Shown here piece after piece: positions 41,315 to 51,905 of a DNA stretch of 64,000 nucleotides; position 1 is the first letter of the stretch, and each line of letters starts with the position of its first letter. The DNA comes from Oxytricha trifallax. Lineage: Eukaryota; Ciliophora; Spirotrichea; Sporadotrichida; Oxytrichidae. The notes beneath the pieces are model-generated. The model worked only from the letters and a program-made list of their open reading frames with translations, was not told the origin of the DNA and did no database searches. The translations under genes and the position numbers were made by a program. Where the stretch lies: NCBI GenBank assembly GCA_000711775.1, contig ARYC01018390.1:1-64000 (forward strand). The letters are read 5' to 3'.

Positions 41315-42306
41315 TTAAGCGAGTATAATTAAAATGGGGAGACTGTTAAAATAAAATCAAAAAAGAGATCAAATTAAATTATGATCATCTCAATACACAA
41401 GAGTAGAGATCAAACAGTCACTATTTTGAATAAAGTTTGAATATATCCTTACTTAAATTTAATTAACTATTCAACTAACTAAAAATGGAATTTTTCTTTT
41501 TTTATCAACTTTTCTGATTTTTTCTATTTCTTGTTCATCGATCAAGTAGATGCTGTAGTGATCTTCAGAATTTTTCATAATTTTCATAGATATCTTCAGG
41601 TATCTTCAGGGTATCTTCAGGATATCTTCCTCAAAAAAATTAAAGTGTGGAGAGTGTGGAGAGTATGGTGAGTGTGGAGGCCAGCATCACCAACAATAGT
41701 ATAAATATCTCTAATAATCTCAAAATCAAGCATTATTATGAGTCTGGGATTTTTCTACAACATCTTGTTTTTCTAAAATTCTTAGATGTGATAACTAATG
41801 TTGAAGATGGTGAAGGAGATGATGTTGATGAAAACAAAGAAAAAATGAGTGATCTAAAATTTTGAAATTCTCTAGAATTTCAACCAGACTCATAATAATG
41901 CTTGATTTTGAGATTATTAGAGATATTTATACTATTGTTGGTGATGCTGGCCTCCACACTCACCATACTCTCCACACTCTCCACACTTTAATTTTTTTGA
42001 GGAAGATATCCTGAAGATACCCTGAAAATATCTATGAAAATTATGAAAAATTCTAAAGATCACTACAGCATCTACTTGATCGATGAACAAGAAATAGAAA
42101 AAATCAGAAAAGTTGATAATAAAAGAAAAATTCCATTTTTAGTTAGTTGAATAGTTAATTAAATTTAAGTAAGGATATATTCAAACTTTATTCAAAATAG
42201 TGACTGTTTGATCTCTACTCTTGTGTACTGAGATGATCATAATTTAATTTGATCTCTTTTTTGATTTTATTTTAACAGTCTCCCCATTTTAATTATACTC
42301 GCTTAA
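41315..42306. repeat. Foldback element of the TTAAGCGAG family, TA-flanked (copy 2)
   Basis: Arms of about 430 bp begin TTAAGCGAGTATAATTAAAA and carry the GGTATCTTCAGG-type repeats seen in copy 1. The loop (about 41,757-41,883) reads HLVFLKFLDVITNVEDGEGD then DVDENKEKMSDLKF on the plus strand, an acidic stretch like that of copy 1. TA flanks at 41,313-41,314 and 42,307-42,308. Confidence 0.95.
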
Positions 42307-42575
42307 TAGTTAGAAGTTTAAGTTTTTCGAAAATATTTAATAAAATTTTTTTAATGCATAAGACTGTATCAAATAAATAAAAACTTATGAAAATATATTT
42401 CATACTAGGTTAGGATATTATTTTGAAAAATATGAATTAATGTTAAATTTTGATTTTTAAGGATATATGGAATATTGTTTTTAATCAAAAGTTTTTAAAT
42501 AAAATGCTTGAATTATTTCAAATTTATTAAAACTAAAAAATTTTTATATAAAAATATTAAAACTCAGTCTATAAA

Positions 42576-42865
42576 GCCTATTTTAAAACCCCATAGATCA
42601 ATTAAGACACGAAGATTGGGGAAAAGAACAATTAAGTTAAAAATTAATTATAATTGGCTGAAATTAAATATACTTAGGCTAAAATCAATTTTACACACTC
42701 TGATTGGTTTATTTATAAGGACAATTAATCGAGCCAATAGTTTTAATAATTACCCCAAACTTTGAAATTATACGCCAATTATAATTAATTTTTAATTTAA
42801 TTGTTCTTTTCCCCAATCTTCGTTTCTTAATTGATCTATGAGGTTTTATAAGAACTCTTGACCAT
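42576..42865. repeat. About 290-bp foldback element
   Basis: Imperfect inverted arms (CATAGATCAATTAAGA...CGAAGATTGGGGAAAAGAAC and its inverse), centre around 42,690-42,730. The open frame at 42,508-42,765 runs through it and is probably chance. Confidence 0.8.
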
Positions 42866-43383
42866 TATTACATTAAAAATTTCTCAACAATTCAAAGTAT
42901 TCCACGATTTTTTTAATAATGTAACTGAAGTAAAAAAAATTAACTTTATATAAAAAGATTTAAGCCATAATAAATTATGAATACTATCAATACATGGGAA
43001 GCTAATAAAATAATCAACAACAGTAAAATTTGCAAGTGAATATAAAGGATTACTCAGATAAACTATTATCAAATTAATAAGATTTTAATATCTTAATTAA
43101 ATTTTATAAATTATTATATAATAATTATATTTTTTGTAATAATGCAAAAACAAATTTAAAAGAGGAAAGACAGAAAAAAAGATAAATATATTTAAAGCAG
43201 TAGTAAAAAAGAATCATCGTAACAGAGATCTCCGTAGATCGTCAATGAAGCTTAAAATAAAAAATAAAAGATCAAGAACGTCTATGAAAACTACCCTGAT
43301 TTTGATATTTGAAAATTACAAACAAATGAACAAATAGCAACGCTTTTAAAATTAATAAATTATGGAAATATAATAAGTATATT
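42866..43383. other. AT-rich spacer without features
   Basis: No repeat or coding signal seen. Confidence 0.5.
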
Positions 43384-43474
43384 AAAAACCCCAAAACCCC
43401 TTAATGAGGTTTGTAAGTGCTTTGATTTGGAGGATAAAGTTGAGGTCTTATTAGGGTCAGTAGAGAAATTAGGC

Positions 43475-44550
43475 CAATTTGCAAAATGAGAAATAGAAAT
43501 TAGAGAAATTTAGGCTATATTTATGATGAATAATATTTAGATTTACTGCTTAAGCTTAGGTTTGGTATAATTATTAATATAGACTAAGTCTAACCAGTGC
43601 TAAATTATGCAGCTATATCAAAGGTTTGACACAAGAGTGCCTCAACTGTTAGGTATCACTGCATGTTAGCTGTTTAGAATTTTAGTTATGGTAATTGAAA
43701 AAATCCAACATCAAAATAAAAGTTCCCTCTGATCCATATTGATTATTTCTGTGACTCTAAGACTTTAAAGTATTGGACGTACTTCACTCTTGACTAGCGA
43801 GCAGTAATGTTTCATCGCAAGTTTCCTGACATGTGTATCTCTCCATAAACTATAGCCAATATTTATAGAAGAAATGGTATTACTTTAGAGACTGTCAATA
43901 GAGTGAAGAGAGTGATTGATTTTACAGTGCCATTTTATAGTAATAATTTAAACTATATATATGATTAAATGCAGAGAGCTATTACTAATAACATCAAGTT
44001 CATACACGCTGATGAAGCGGTGTTTACATTCAAAACCTTTCTTAATTAGTCTTGGCATAAGAAGTATGATAATATAGAAGTCTATGATTAAAAAGTGAAG
44101 GTAGTCACCCATGCAATTTTTGCTAGTATGAGTAAAGATTCAGACTTAGAGAGTTATTTCATTCACCCTCGCTCTATTAAGCGAGAGCAGTATATAGAGT
44201 TCCTACATAAGCTCAGAAAGAAGTATAGCAATCAAGAGATCATCCTGTTTGTTGATAAACTTTCAGTTCATAAGACTAAGGAGTCATAGAAAGCTTATGA
44301 AGAGTTAAACATAACACCTGCATACAACGTTTCTTATAGCCCATAATTTAATGGAATTGAATTCTATTGTAGTTAAATCAAGACTCACAAAAAGAAACTG
44401 CTGCTACATCACCTTATGCATGACTTGCCTATAGATACAATAGACTTGATTCAGAAAAGCTGCAAGAGAGTAAGCATTGATTAGAAAACATTTTGTGCGA
44501 GAGAGAAAAGAATGAATGTTTATAAATAAGTTTTAGATTTAAACGAATGA
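43475..44550 (+). CDS. TBE 2 transposase (42-kDa, DDE)
   Basis: Clear from NGITLETVNRVKRVIDF through NIKFIHADEAVFTFKTF (Asp 1), MKVVTHAIFASMSKDSDLES, EIILFVDKLSVHKTKES (Asp 2), YSPQFNGIEFYCSQIKTH (Glu) and KRMNVYKQVLDLNE, TGA at 44,548-44,550. All three acidic residues are kept. The segment around 43,680-43,730 differs in length from TBE 1, so the N-terminal half is broken. Ser/Trp changes near the Glu (WSQ to CSQ) may affect activity. Confidence 0.85.
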
Positions 44551-44569
44551 ATACATTCACATATTAAAT

Positions 44570-45358
44570 GAACCCAGAAAGTGATTTTGCTTGCTTGGGC
44601 CCATATTTCTTCTCTTAGTGCCAGCTCCTGCATCGATGTTCATTTCATTTGCCTTTTAGACATCTTTATAAAGTCTCTTGCTCGCTTCATGAATAGTCTA
44701 TGACTTTCTATCTCTGTGAACCTTTGCATGCTCTTTCATTAGGAATATACCAGTTCCAGGTTTCCCTACAAAGTTATGAATCAAAGTTTACTAGAGAGAA
44801 ATGGATACTTCTTAAGCTCAGCTAGCTAGGTCTCGCTTATTAGTATGCCTTCGTTCTTTTAATCTTCAGGAGAAATATAATAGCGTTTCTTGTGAGCTTC
44901 TTCAATGATCTCTCTGAGATAACTCTCTCTTAAAGTTCCAAGAATACCAAAGAAGAAGCTCCTTTCTTGAAGTTTGTTAGATAGCTGTTTCTTGGTTGGT
45001 AGGTAGGTAGGTAGGTAGGTAGGTAGGTAGGTAGATGAGCTACTACTCTTCATCTATCATCACATCTTCACATATTTTATAAATTAATTATTGAAATCTC
45101 TAGGTATTATGGTATTTCTATTAATTTAATTTCATTATTTTTGAATGCTTTCTTCTCATCGCGGGGTAAAGCTTTTAAAAATGAAATTTTGGTACCTTCC
45201 ATGGTTGGAAGGAATAAACCAACAAGAGTATTTTTTTGAATTTATATTGTATTATTACCATGTTTAGTGAGGTATCGATACAGATTTTCCTTGCTTCTAA
45301 ATCTTGAGATAATTTCTTGAGCCTCAACCCTCTTCATGACAGTACTAGTAGATTCCAT
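44570..45358 (-). CDS. TBE 2 22-kDa protein
   Basis: Minus-strand homolog of the TBE 1 gene, from ATG at 45,358 (MESTSTVMKRVEAQEIISRF). Contains the expanded GTAG tract (44,996-45,035) and KQLSNKLQERSFFFGILGTL. Broken by several frame changes and stops. The 3-prime limit is approximate. Confidence 0.65.
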
Positions 45359-45920
45359 CTTTGTTCCTTCTCAACTTATTGAATTTCAAATTTTAATATA
45401 TAGAGTTCTGGATCCTATTGTTTAAGAACTTACAATTAAATATCGGCATCTTATAGGAGGTCAAACTGGTAATGATAAGTGAAGAAAATTAGCAGAATCT
45501 GTAACAAACTTCAGAGATAAAGCTCCATTTTTATCAATACAGTTCCATTAAATTAGTTCTAAATTTGTTTAAGTTTAATTAGTACTGGTACTAAATCAGA
45601 TTAATTTTAATTGTGAAAATTTAATAGGACAAAAACTTAAATAGCACCTATTTAATCTAATGAGGTCTTAATGGATAATTTCCAAAATGGTTCAAAACTG
45701 AATTGGGACCAGCACAAACCTGAATTTTTTAAAAATTGGTACCAAAATCAAAATTATTAAGTATAAAATTAGAAAAATTAAAGTTATAAACTTAGCACAA
45801 ATATGATCTTTAACACCTGAAATTCAACTATTATTGTTGTTGTATCATCTAATATACAGAGTTACTATAACTAGAAAGGTTATTAGAGCTTAATAATATA
45901 ATTAAAATTAAAATTTAAAC

Positions 45921-47342
45921 ATGGCTGCTAACTTAAATCGCAAAACTGTTTCTCTTTGAGCAGGATAATCATAGCTTAACTTTGGCCCTACCAAGAAACC
46001 AGAGGTTAATTTAATTGAAAGAGAAGTAGAGCTTAGAGCTCTTTAGTTTGAAGCAGAGGTCATTGTCATTGAAGTTTAAACAACAAATAGAGAGCAGAGG
46101 TGGGAGTTTAAACATAAGTTTAATTGATCGAGGAAGAAAAGGAACAGCATCCAATAGGAAAAATAATAACATTTTAATGTGATGAATGCTAAATTTTTTT
46201 CTCAGCTGAGTCTAGCTTGAAGAGGTATTATCAAAGAGGTACACTCTGGTAGAGATAAAATCTAATTTAAGCATGATAAAGTAGATTGTAGGTATTAGTG
46301 CACAAAATGCATGAAGTCTTATACTCATTCAGCTAAAGTAAAAAGGCATATGTAAAAGCGCCACTTAAGCGAATTCCTGATTAAAGAGGAAGCAACTCAA
46401 AAGCTAGTACCTGCTAAAAGAAAAAATAATAACTTGAATTACAAAGAAAACAGGAGGAGAGGCTCAAGAGACAAAAGCGTTTTGAATTAATGAATCAGCC
46501 AGCAAATGGTACTCTTATAGCATGACTTTAATAGAGAGCTATTTTTATACCTGAATTGAATACAATTGATATTAAAAGCTGTAAAGAAAATTACTTGTAT
46601 TTTGACCTGCCAAACAAGACCAAACTTATATTGGTTGATGAGTATGCTTACAAAGTATATCCTTTTAAGTATCGAGCAGTATCAAAATGAATTCATAATA
46701 CTGAAAGAGGCTGAGAAAAAATAGTTTAAAAACTTACTTAGACTCGATGAAGTTATTCTTGTGCATGGATTTGTTGCAGACTGAAAAAGTTTGAAATGAC
46801 TTTGAGAGAGTATTTCTATCAAATTAGATACCCAGATGATTTAAAGGAGATACTGTCAGAAATGATTAAGAGTTTATAGGAGCTCCATGAACTTGGGTAT
46901 GCACTTAGAGGTTTGAAGCCTGAAAATGTTATGTTAAATCTTTGTCTATTAGAAATAGTAGTCATTGATTTCAATAGAGCCTTAAGATAAGAGATAGTGA
47001 CTTTGGCCTAAAGTGCTTGGCACACCAGGATACTTTCCAATCATGGAGAAATAGACTAATGGCTCTGTTTAATGGGATGTTTGGGGAGTTGCTGCCATAA
47101 TCTTAGAGTGCGATATGAAAAATATGTCTTACTTTGGGACTAAGCACGAGAAATAATCAATAATTTTGGCTTCTAAACATATATAACAGGAAGATGTCTA
47201 CAATAAAATTAAGAAGCTTGTAGTAATGATAATTGTAAAAGCTCCAGCTTATCCTAGATAATCGCTAGAAGACATACATGAACCATTCCAGAGAGCTAAA
47301 TTCAAAAGGTACCAAAAAGATAAGCAGATAAAATTTGTTTGA
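45921..47342 (+). CDS. TBE 2 zinc-finger/kinase protein (57-kDa type)
   Basis: Homolog of the TBE 1 gene: MAANLNRKTVSL, FGPTKKPEV, then degraded finger region, then kinase-like MTLREYFYQIRYPDDLKEIL, QELHELGYALRGLKPENVML and EIVVIDFNRALRQE. The catalytic loop has LRGLKPEN in place of HRDLKPEN and DFN in place of DFG, so it is probably not a working kinase. Frame changes split it into at least four pieces. Confidence 0.8.
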
Positions 47343-47484
47343 TTTAAACAAGCTAAAACTCATCAAATATTCATTAAATTCATTTAAAACCTGCAAATTG
47401 TCTAATAATCCCAATAAGACCCTAACTATACCATACAAATCAAAGCACTTATAAACCTCATTAAGGGGTTTTGAGGTTTTAATT

Positions 47485-48240
47485 GCATCATCTTGATTTT
47501 AAAAATTATATTAAAATAAAGATACATGATAAAAACAATATAAATAAAACAAAATTATATTTATAAAAAATAATCTATTGAATATTTAAGTTTTATTTAT
47601 TTTGTTAGAACTTTCATAGATAGAAGATATAGATAGTTTCTTAATTTTAAAATCCTTCAAAAAGATTATATGATTATTAATACATACATAAATATATATA
47701 TTTTTTTAAAAAAATACATTTGAAATATAAGTTTAAATATTAATTAAACAAATCGTATGATTTAAGATTTTAATTCCAATAATGATTTAATATTTTTTCT
47801 CATTAACATTTATAAACAATATTAATGTTTGAAGAAATTTTTTGTGCATATCAATACTTCCTCCAAGAAATAATGTAAAATAATTTTAATTAATAATATT
47901 CAAAATAATGCAATAGAATAAAATGAAATTATTTTAGTAAATTACAATGGTATATTATGTTTATCTATCTTTTGAATATCATTAACATTTTTTAAACAAA
48001 GAGTGCAATTATTATTTATACATTATTATTAATAATATAATAAATTGTTAACTATAGAATTCAATTTTTTATTTGAACTATTATGTGTTAATTGCTTTAA
48101 TTAAGGCAAGATAAATACAAATAATTTAATAGTTTCGTTTTATATTAAGCGAGATAATTTTTAAAACTAAAATTAATTTTATCTATAATTATTTATTTCT
48201 AAAACTTTAAGGTTAATTTTATTATGTGTTTTTAAATTTA

Positions 48241-48274
<34 letters not shown>

Positions 48275-48885
48275 TCTAAAACAAGAATTTAAACTAAAGA
48301 ATCTTTATAATTATGATATGATAAAACCTAAAGACCTTTATTCTTTTCTCACTTGAGTCGGAATAGATATATGCACTAGTCTTGATAAAATCCTATTGTT
48401 TGTAATTACACTAATTGAGTAGTTTAGAACTACAAATAAATTGAAAAATCAATATTTAAAATAAAATTAATTTAATTTAAAGCTTGTTAATAATTATTCC
48501 TTGATATTAGCCCAATGTATTGAACAATAAGTTAATTTATGATAGTTATTCTAAGTAAAATAAATTTCAATTAAATTAAAAGAACATGATTTATATATCA
48601 AACTTACAGAGCCCTCATTATTTATAATTAATTTTTATTTGCTTCCCCTCGTAAGATCCTCTCTAATCCCTTCTCACCTACCATCACAAAAATAATCCCT
48701 TTATAACCAACCTCTTATAATAATTTTCTTAAAATCTTCTTAGTATTTTACTCGCTAAATTTATTAAAGGAAATCTTTTTGAATTTTATTGAAAAATATA
48801 ACTAATTTTTTAGAATTTGATAAAACCCCAATGCTGTTATTTACAATTTTTTGTAGACGTATTAAATTAATCAAAATGCAATAAC
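47485..48885. other. AT-rich spacer; (ATT)n tract at about 48,239-48,272
   Basis: No coding or inverted repeat found. The ATT tract is not linked to an obvious retroposed tail. Confidence 0.5.
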
Positions 48886-48907
48886 TTGAAACTTAATATG
48901 ATATAAC

Positions 48908-49151
48908 TCACTTCACAAATTTGCCAATCTCTCTCAAGGTCTTGAGCTGCTCTTGCCTCTCCCGGTCCAGGTCCTTGATCTCTGCGCATTCTCCATCCTT
49001 TGGTCTGAATTTTGATGCTTCCTTCATCAACAAATCCACGGTGTCCTTGGTGAGGGCGGCCCTGAATCTCTACAGGAACTGAGAGGGCGCTCTGCATGAG
49101 CATGGCCAGGTCCTTCTTGAATCTCTGCATGACGCATTCTCTTCTTTGCAT
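48908..49151 (-). CDS. GC-rich coding piece of unknown protein, minus strand
   Basis: Minus strand reads MQRFKKDLAMLMQSALS, then in the next frame QFLQRFRAALTKDTVDLLMK, EASKFRPKDGECAEIKDLDR and ERQEQLKTLREIGKFVK, with TGA at 48,908. Acidic/basic helical composition and GC-rich third positions support coding. A single frame change lies near 49,080. Family not recognised. Confidence 0.55.
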
Positions 49152-49218
49152 TTACTTGCTTATTGACAGGGGGGCTCTGATCTTTATCAGCAACTCGGTT
49201 CATGTTGTCTACAGTCTC

Positions 49219-49470
49219 ATTATTTTTGATTGGATCTTAGTTAGTGGGAGGAAATCAGAATGTCTAGGTTAGGAGAACTTCACATTGGGGTTTTCAAATC
49301 GTTGAATTTTACAGAGAGCATGTCGCAGACGAATTCGATGATTTTAAGCAAGCCACCAAAGTCGTATTTTACCTCGCTCGAGAGGGCAAGCCTGAGCTAG
49401 AGAGTTACAAATAACTGAACAGGCAGCTGTTTACAAGACAAAGATTATTAAAGGTGGACTTTTGCTGATG
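49219..49470 (+). CDS. GC-rich coding piece of unknown protein, plus strand
   Basis: Open with UAR as Gln: GSQLVGGNQNVQVRRTSHW, FQIVEFYREHVADEFDDFKQ, ATKVVFYLAREGKPELESYK and LNRQLFTRQRLLKVD, then TGA. The orientation is opposite to the pieces on either side, as in scrambled germline genes. Family not recognised. Confidence 0.5.
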
Positions 49471-50290
49471 ACGCCAGGTAGTTGGAATATCAAAATCATT
49501 CGACCCTCAGAATTCTCATAAGTCGGCTCCATGCAGTGAAAAGAATGTTGTATCCGTATTGCTTTTTAGACCTTGTAGAGTGCTGCCCCCAAACAGGACA
49601 GTTTGACTGTCATGGAGTAGGGTGCCAAGAATCCTGATTTAGAAGGGTTTATGCTGATACTACTTTATCACTAGAGTAATATAAATTTCACTAGGCGGAA
49701 TTCAATAGAGTTTTGTGCTTTTGCAAGGGAGTCTTGTGCCTTTGGCTACTCAGGATTATTCGGGATGCCAACTGGCTTGGCAGCCCTGATCGCTTCGCTT
49801 GGGTAATAGGTTACGTTGTGCTCCTTACATACATATGGTGTTAACAACTAAGGCTTGAATCTTACCTTAATAGAGGTGCTGAGACATCCGTGGTGGGATC
49901 CAAGAAGTCACCCATGGTTTGGTGGTGTGTCGAATCATCATGAGAACATTAAATACGGCGGCCTCCATCTTCCTTCTCAATACTACAAACCCTATCCAAA
50001 GCCTCATCGACAATCGCTCCATAGCAGCGCGAGCCCAAGATAGCACTTAATACCTCTCAGACGGCTTCTCGGCCTCTATCAATGAACTTTAAGTTATCCA
50101 TGAAAATGCTTAGGCGCTGTTTAAAAGTTGTCTTGCTGAGCAGAATCATCGAACTCATGATGGGTTGAGCAGCAGATCCTATGATGGATCCTCCAGCAAC
50201 TATGGGTCGTCTTGCTGGCTGAGTGAGGCGTTAGAATAAAGGAGCAGTTTGTTCATCTGTTGGATTCGCTCGGTTTTTAGGGATTATAAA
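49440..50290 (-). pseudogene. GC-rich coding piece of unknown protein, minus strand, with in-frame TGAs
   Basis: Minus strand reads FQRLTQPARRPIVAGGSIIG, MILLSKTTFKQRLSIFMDNL, EVLSAILGSRCYGAIVDEAL, then after a frame change YVCKEHNVTYYPSEAIRAAK, PEQPKAQDSLAKAQNSIEFR, FLAPYSMTVKLSCLGAALYK and MEPTYENSEGRMILIFQLPG. Two in-frame TGAs (after GREAV and after FILLQ) and one frame change are visible. Either it is a decayed copy or parts are out of order and need unscrambling. Confidence 0.5.
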
Positions 50291-51730
50291 TTATAATTAT
50301 AGAGGTTTGAGGATTTATAATAATTAAATAGGGGATCTCCTCATTTTGGTTGCTTTAGTAGAATAGCCTCTACTGCTAATACAGGCCCCTCTTTTAAATT
50401 ACTAAAGAAACCAAATCAATAATTATTATAATTCACATTTAATTAATTTAATACGTCACCCAAACCTTGCAAATAACTGACTTGGGGTTGAAATGAACTA
50501 GAATTACTATAAGATTTTAGTAGTTTTTATAAAAGAGTATTGTGAATTATCATTATATTGTAAATTAAATTATTTTACAATGAATATATAGCCAAGTTTT
50601 CATTTTACATACAATTGAACGAGTTATAAAAATCTTATGACTGTATAATGAGAACATAAACTTAAGTTTACTAAATTTTTATATTTTAAAATAAAAATAT
50701 TATTTTAATTATCTGAACACAGATTTAGAACATTTATGCTTTAAATAATGGACAATTAAGACGTTTAATGTATATTAAGAAAATGATAGATATTGTAGAA
50801 AATGGTTCATATTAGTGACGATATCTTTACTTAAGAAGCTAAACAATATTATTTAAAATACTTATTTAAATAGCTTCTTTAACCAGTGAAATTTCACATG
50901 TCAAAAGATTTATTGCAATAAGTAAGAAAAGTAAATATTATGTTTCTATAATTTTTAAAATTAAATAATCTTTTTAATCCCAATTTTTTAAATGCTAAAT
51001 TTTATATTTTTGAAAAATAATCTTAAACAAAAGCATTTTTTAAAATTTGATATTTAAACAGATTTTTTCTAATAAAATAGGAATATAAAATTAATTAATA
51101 ATGATGATTGTCTTGTTTTCTTCATAGACTACTTTATTTCTTCATTTAAAATGTTTTAATTTACAGCAATTTTATATTTATTTAATATTTTTAATTCATC
51201 ATATATAATAAATCTCAGTTCGAATCCAAATATGAAAATTATGACTTAGAATTTGAATGAAGATTTGAAATTAATAAATCCTATTTAGTATAATTAAATT
51301 TAATTTATTATAACACGATATATTCTACATTCAATAAAATTAAATAATTAAAAAATATATTAATATTATTGCAAAATTAATTTATATTAATATGAAGATA
51401 AAATTTAATTTTAATTATAAAATATTATATTAGTAATTTAAATCAATAAACATGCAAAATGGAATAAATTAATTATCTTAGTATTAATATTTTAAATGTA
51501 AAATTTCCATTTCCATAACATATTTCCCGAAATTATAATTTAATGTTCAGATGATGGGTAAATAGTTAATAATAGTAGAGAAACCTTGATTTAGATATAA
51601 CCTTCAACAATTCAAATCTTAAACTTTTTATTAGATTAAAAATTATTTATTCATATAGATCTTGAGTCTTTGTTTGGTTTATTTAAATCAGGAATTAAAA
51701 TAATTATTTATTAGCTCTTAATTTTTAAGC
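50291..51730. other. AT-rich spacer upstream of locus B
   Basis: No repeat or credible coding seen. It probably contains the 5-prime flank of locus B. Confidence 0.45.
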
Positions 51731-51905
51731 ATGAAAGCAAAGGTACACATTTTTATTTTATCAAATTTAAGCCATATTCTTAAGGTTATTATTGATTATA
51801 TTATTCTCTCAAACAAATCTACTAGGAACATATTGTGAATCTCTGCCACTCACTGACTTGTAGGAGTTCTGCAAACTTACATCTTTTAGTTCTGTCTGTA
51901 ATTTT
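51731..51905 (+). CDS. Locus B N-terminal segment: signal peptide and start of ectodomain
   Basis: ATGAAAGCAAAG at 51,731 is a possible start. From about 51,779 a frame reads LRLLLIILFSQTNLLGTY then CESLPLTDLQEFCKLTSFSS and VCN: a hydrophobic core followed by a Cys-containing segment, as in secreted proteins. The ATG is not in the same frame as the hydrophobic core; a GTACAC...TTTAAG stretch between them may be removed. Confidence 0.5.

Larger units (their letters stand above)
43384..47481 (+). mobile_element. TBE transposon 2 (full length, 4.1 kb)
   Basis: Begins AAAAACCCCAAAACCCCTTA and ends inverted, TAAGGGGTTTTGAGGTTTTA, with ATT flanks at 43,381-43,383 and 47,482-47,484. Gene order: transposase (+), 22-kDa (-), zinc-finger/kinase (+). 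Opposite orientation to TBE 1 and clearly more worn: more frame changes in all three genes. It lies in the spacer between loci A and B. Confidence 0.95.

Noticed and set aside
42508-42765. 85-codon basic frame
   Set aside because: It runs through the arms of a foldback element and has no family motif.
35552-45035. Regular short repeats that could suggest a CRISPR array
   Set aside because: They are a simple CTAC/GTAG tetranucleotide tract inside the TBE 22-kDa gene, without spacers.
48239-48272. (ATT)n tract as a third retroposon tail
   Set aside because: None of the shared 3-prime tail bases precede it on either strand.
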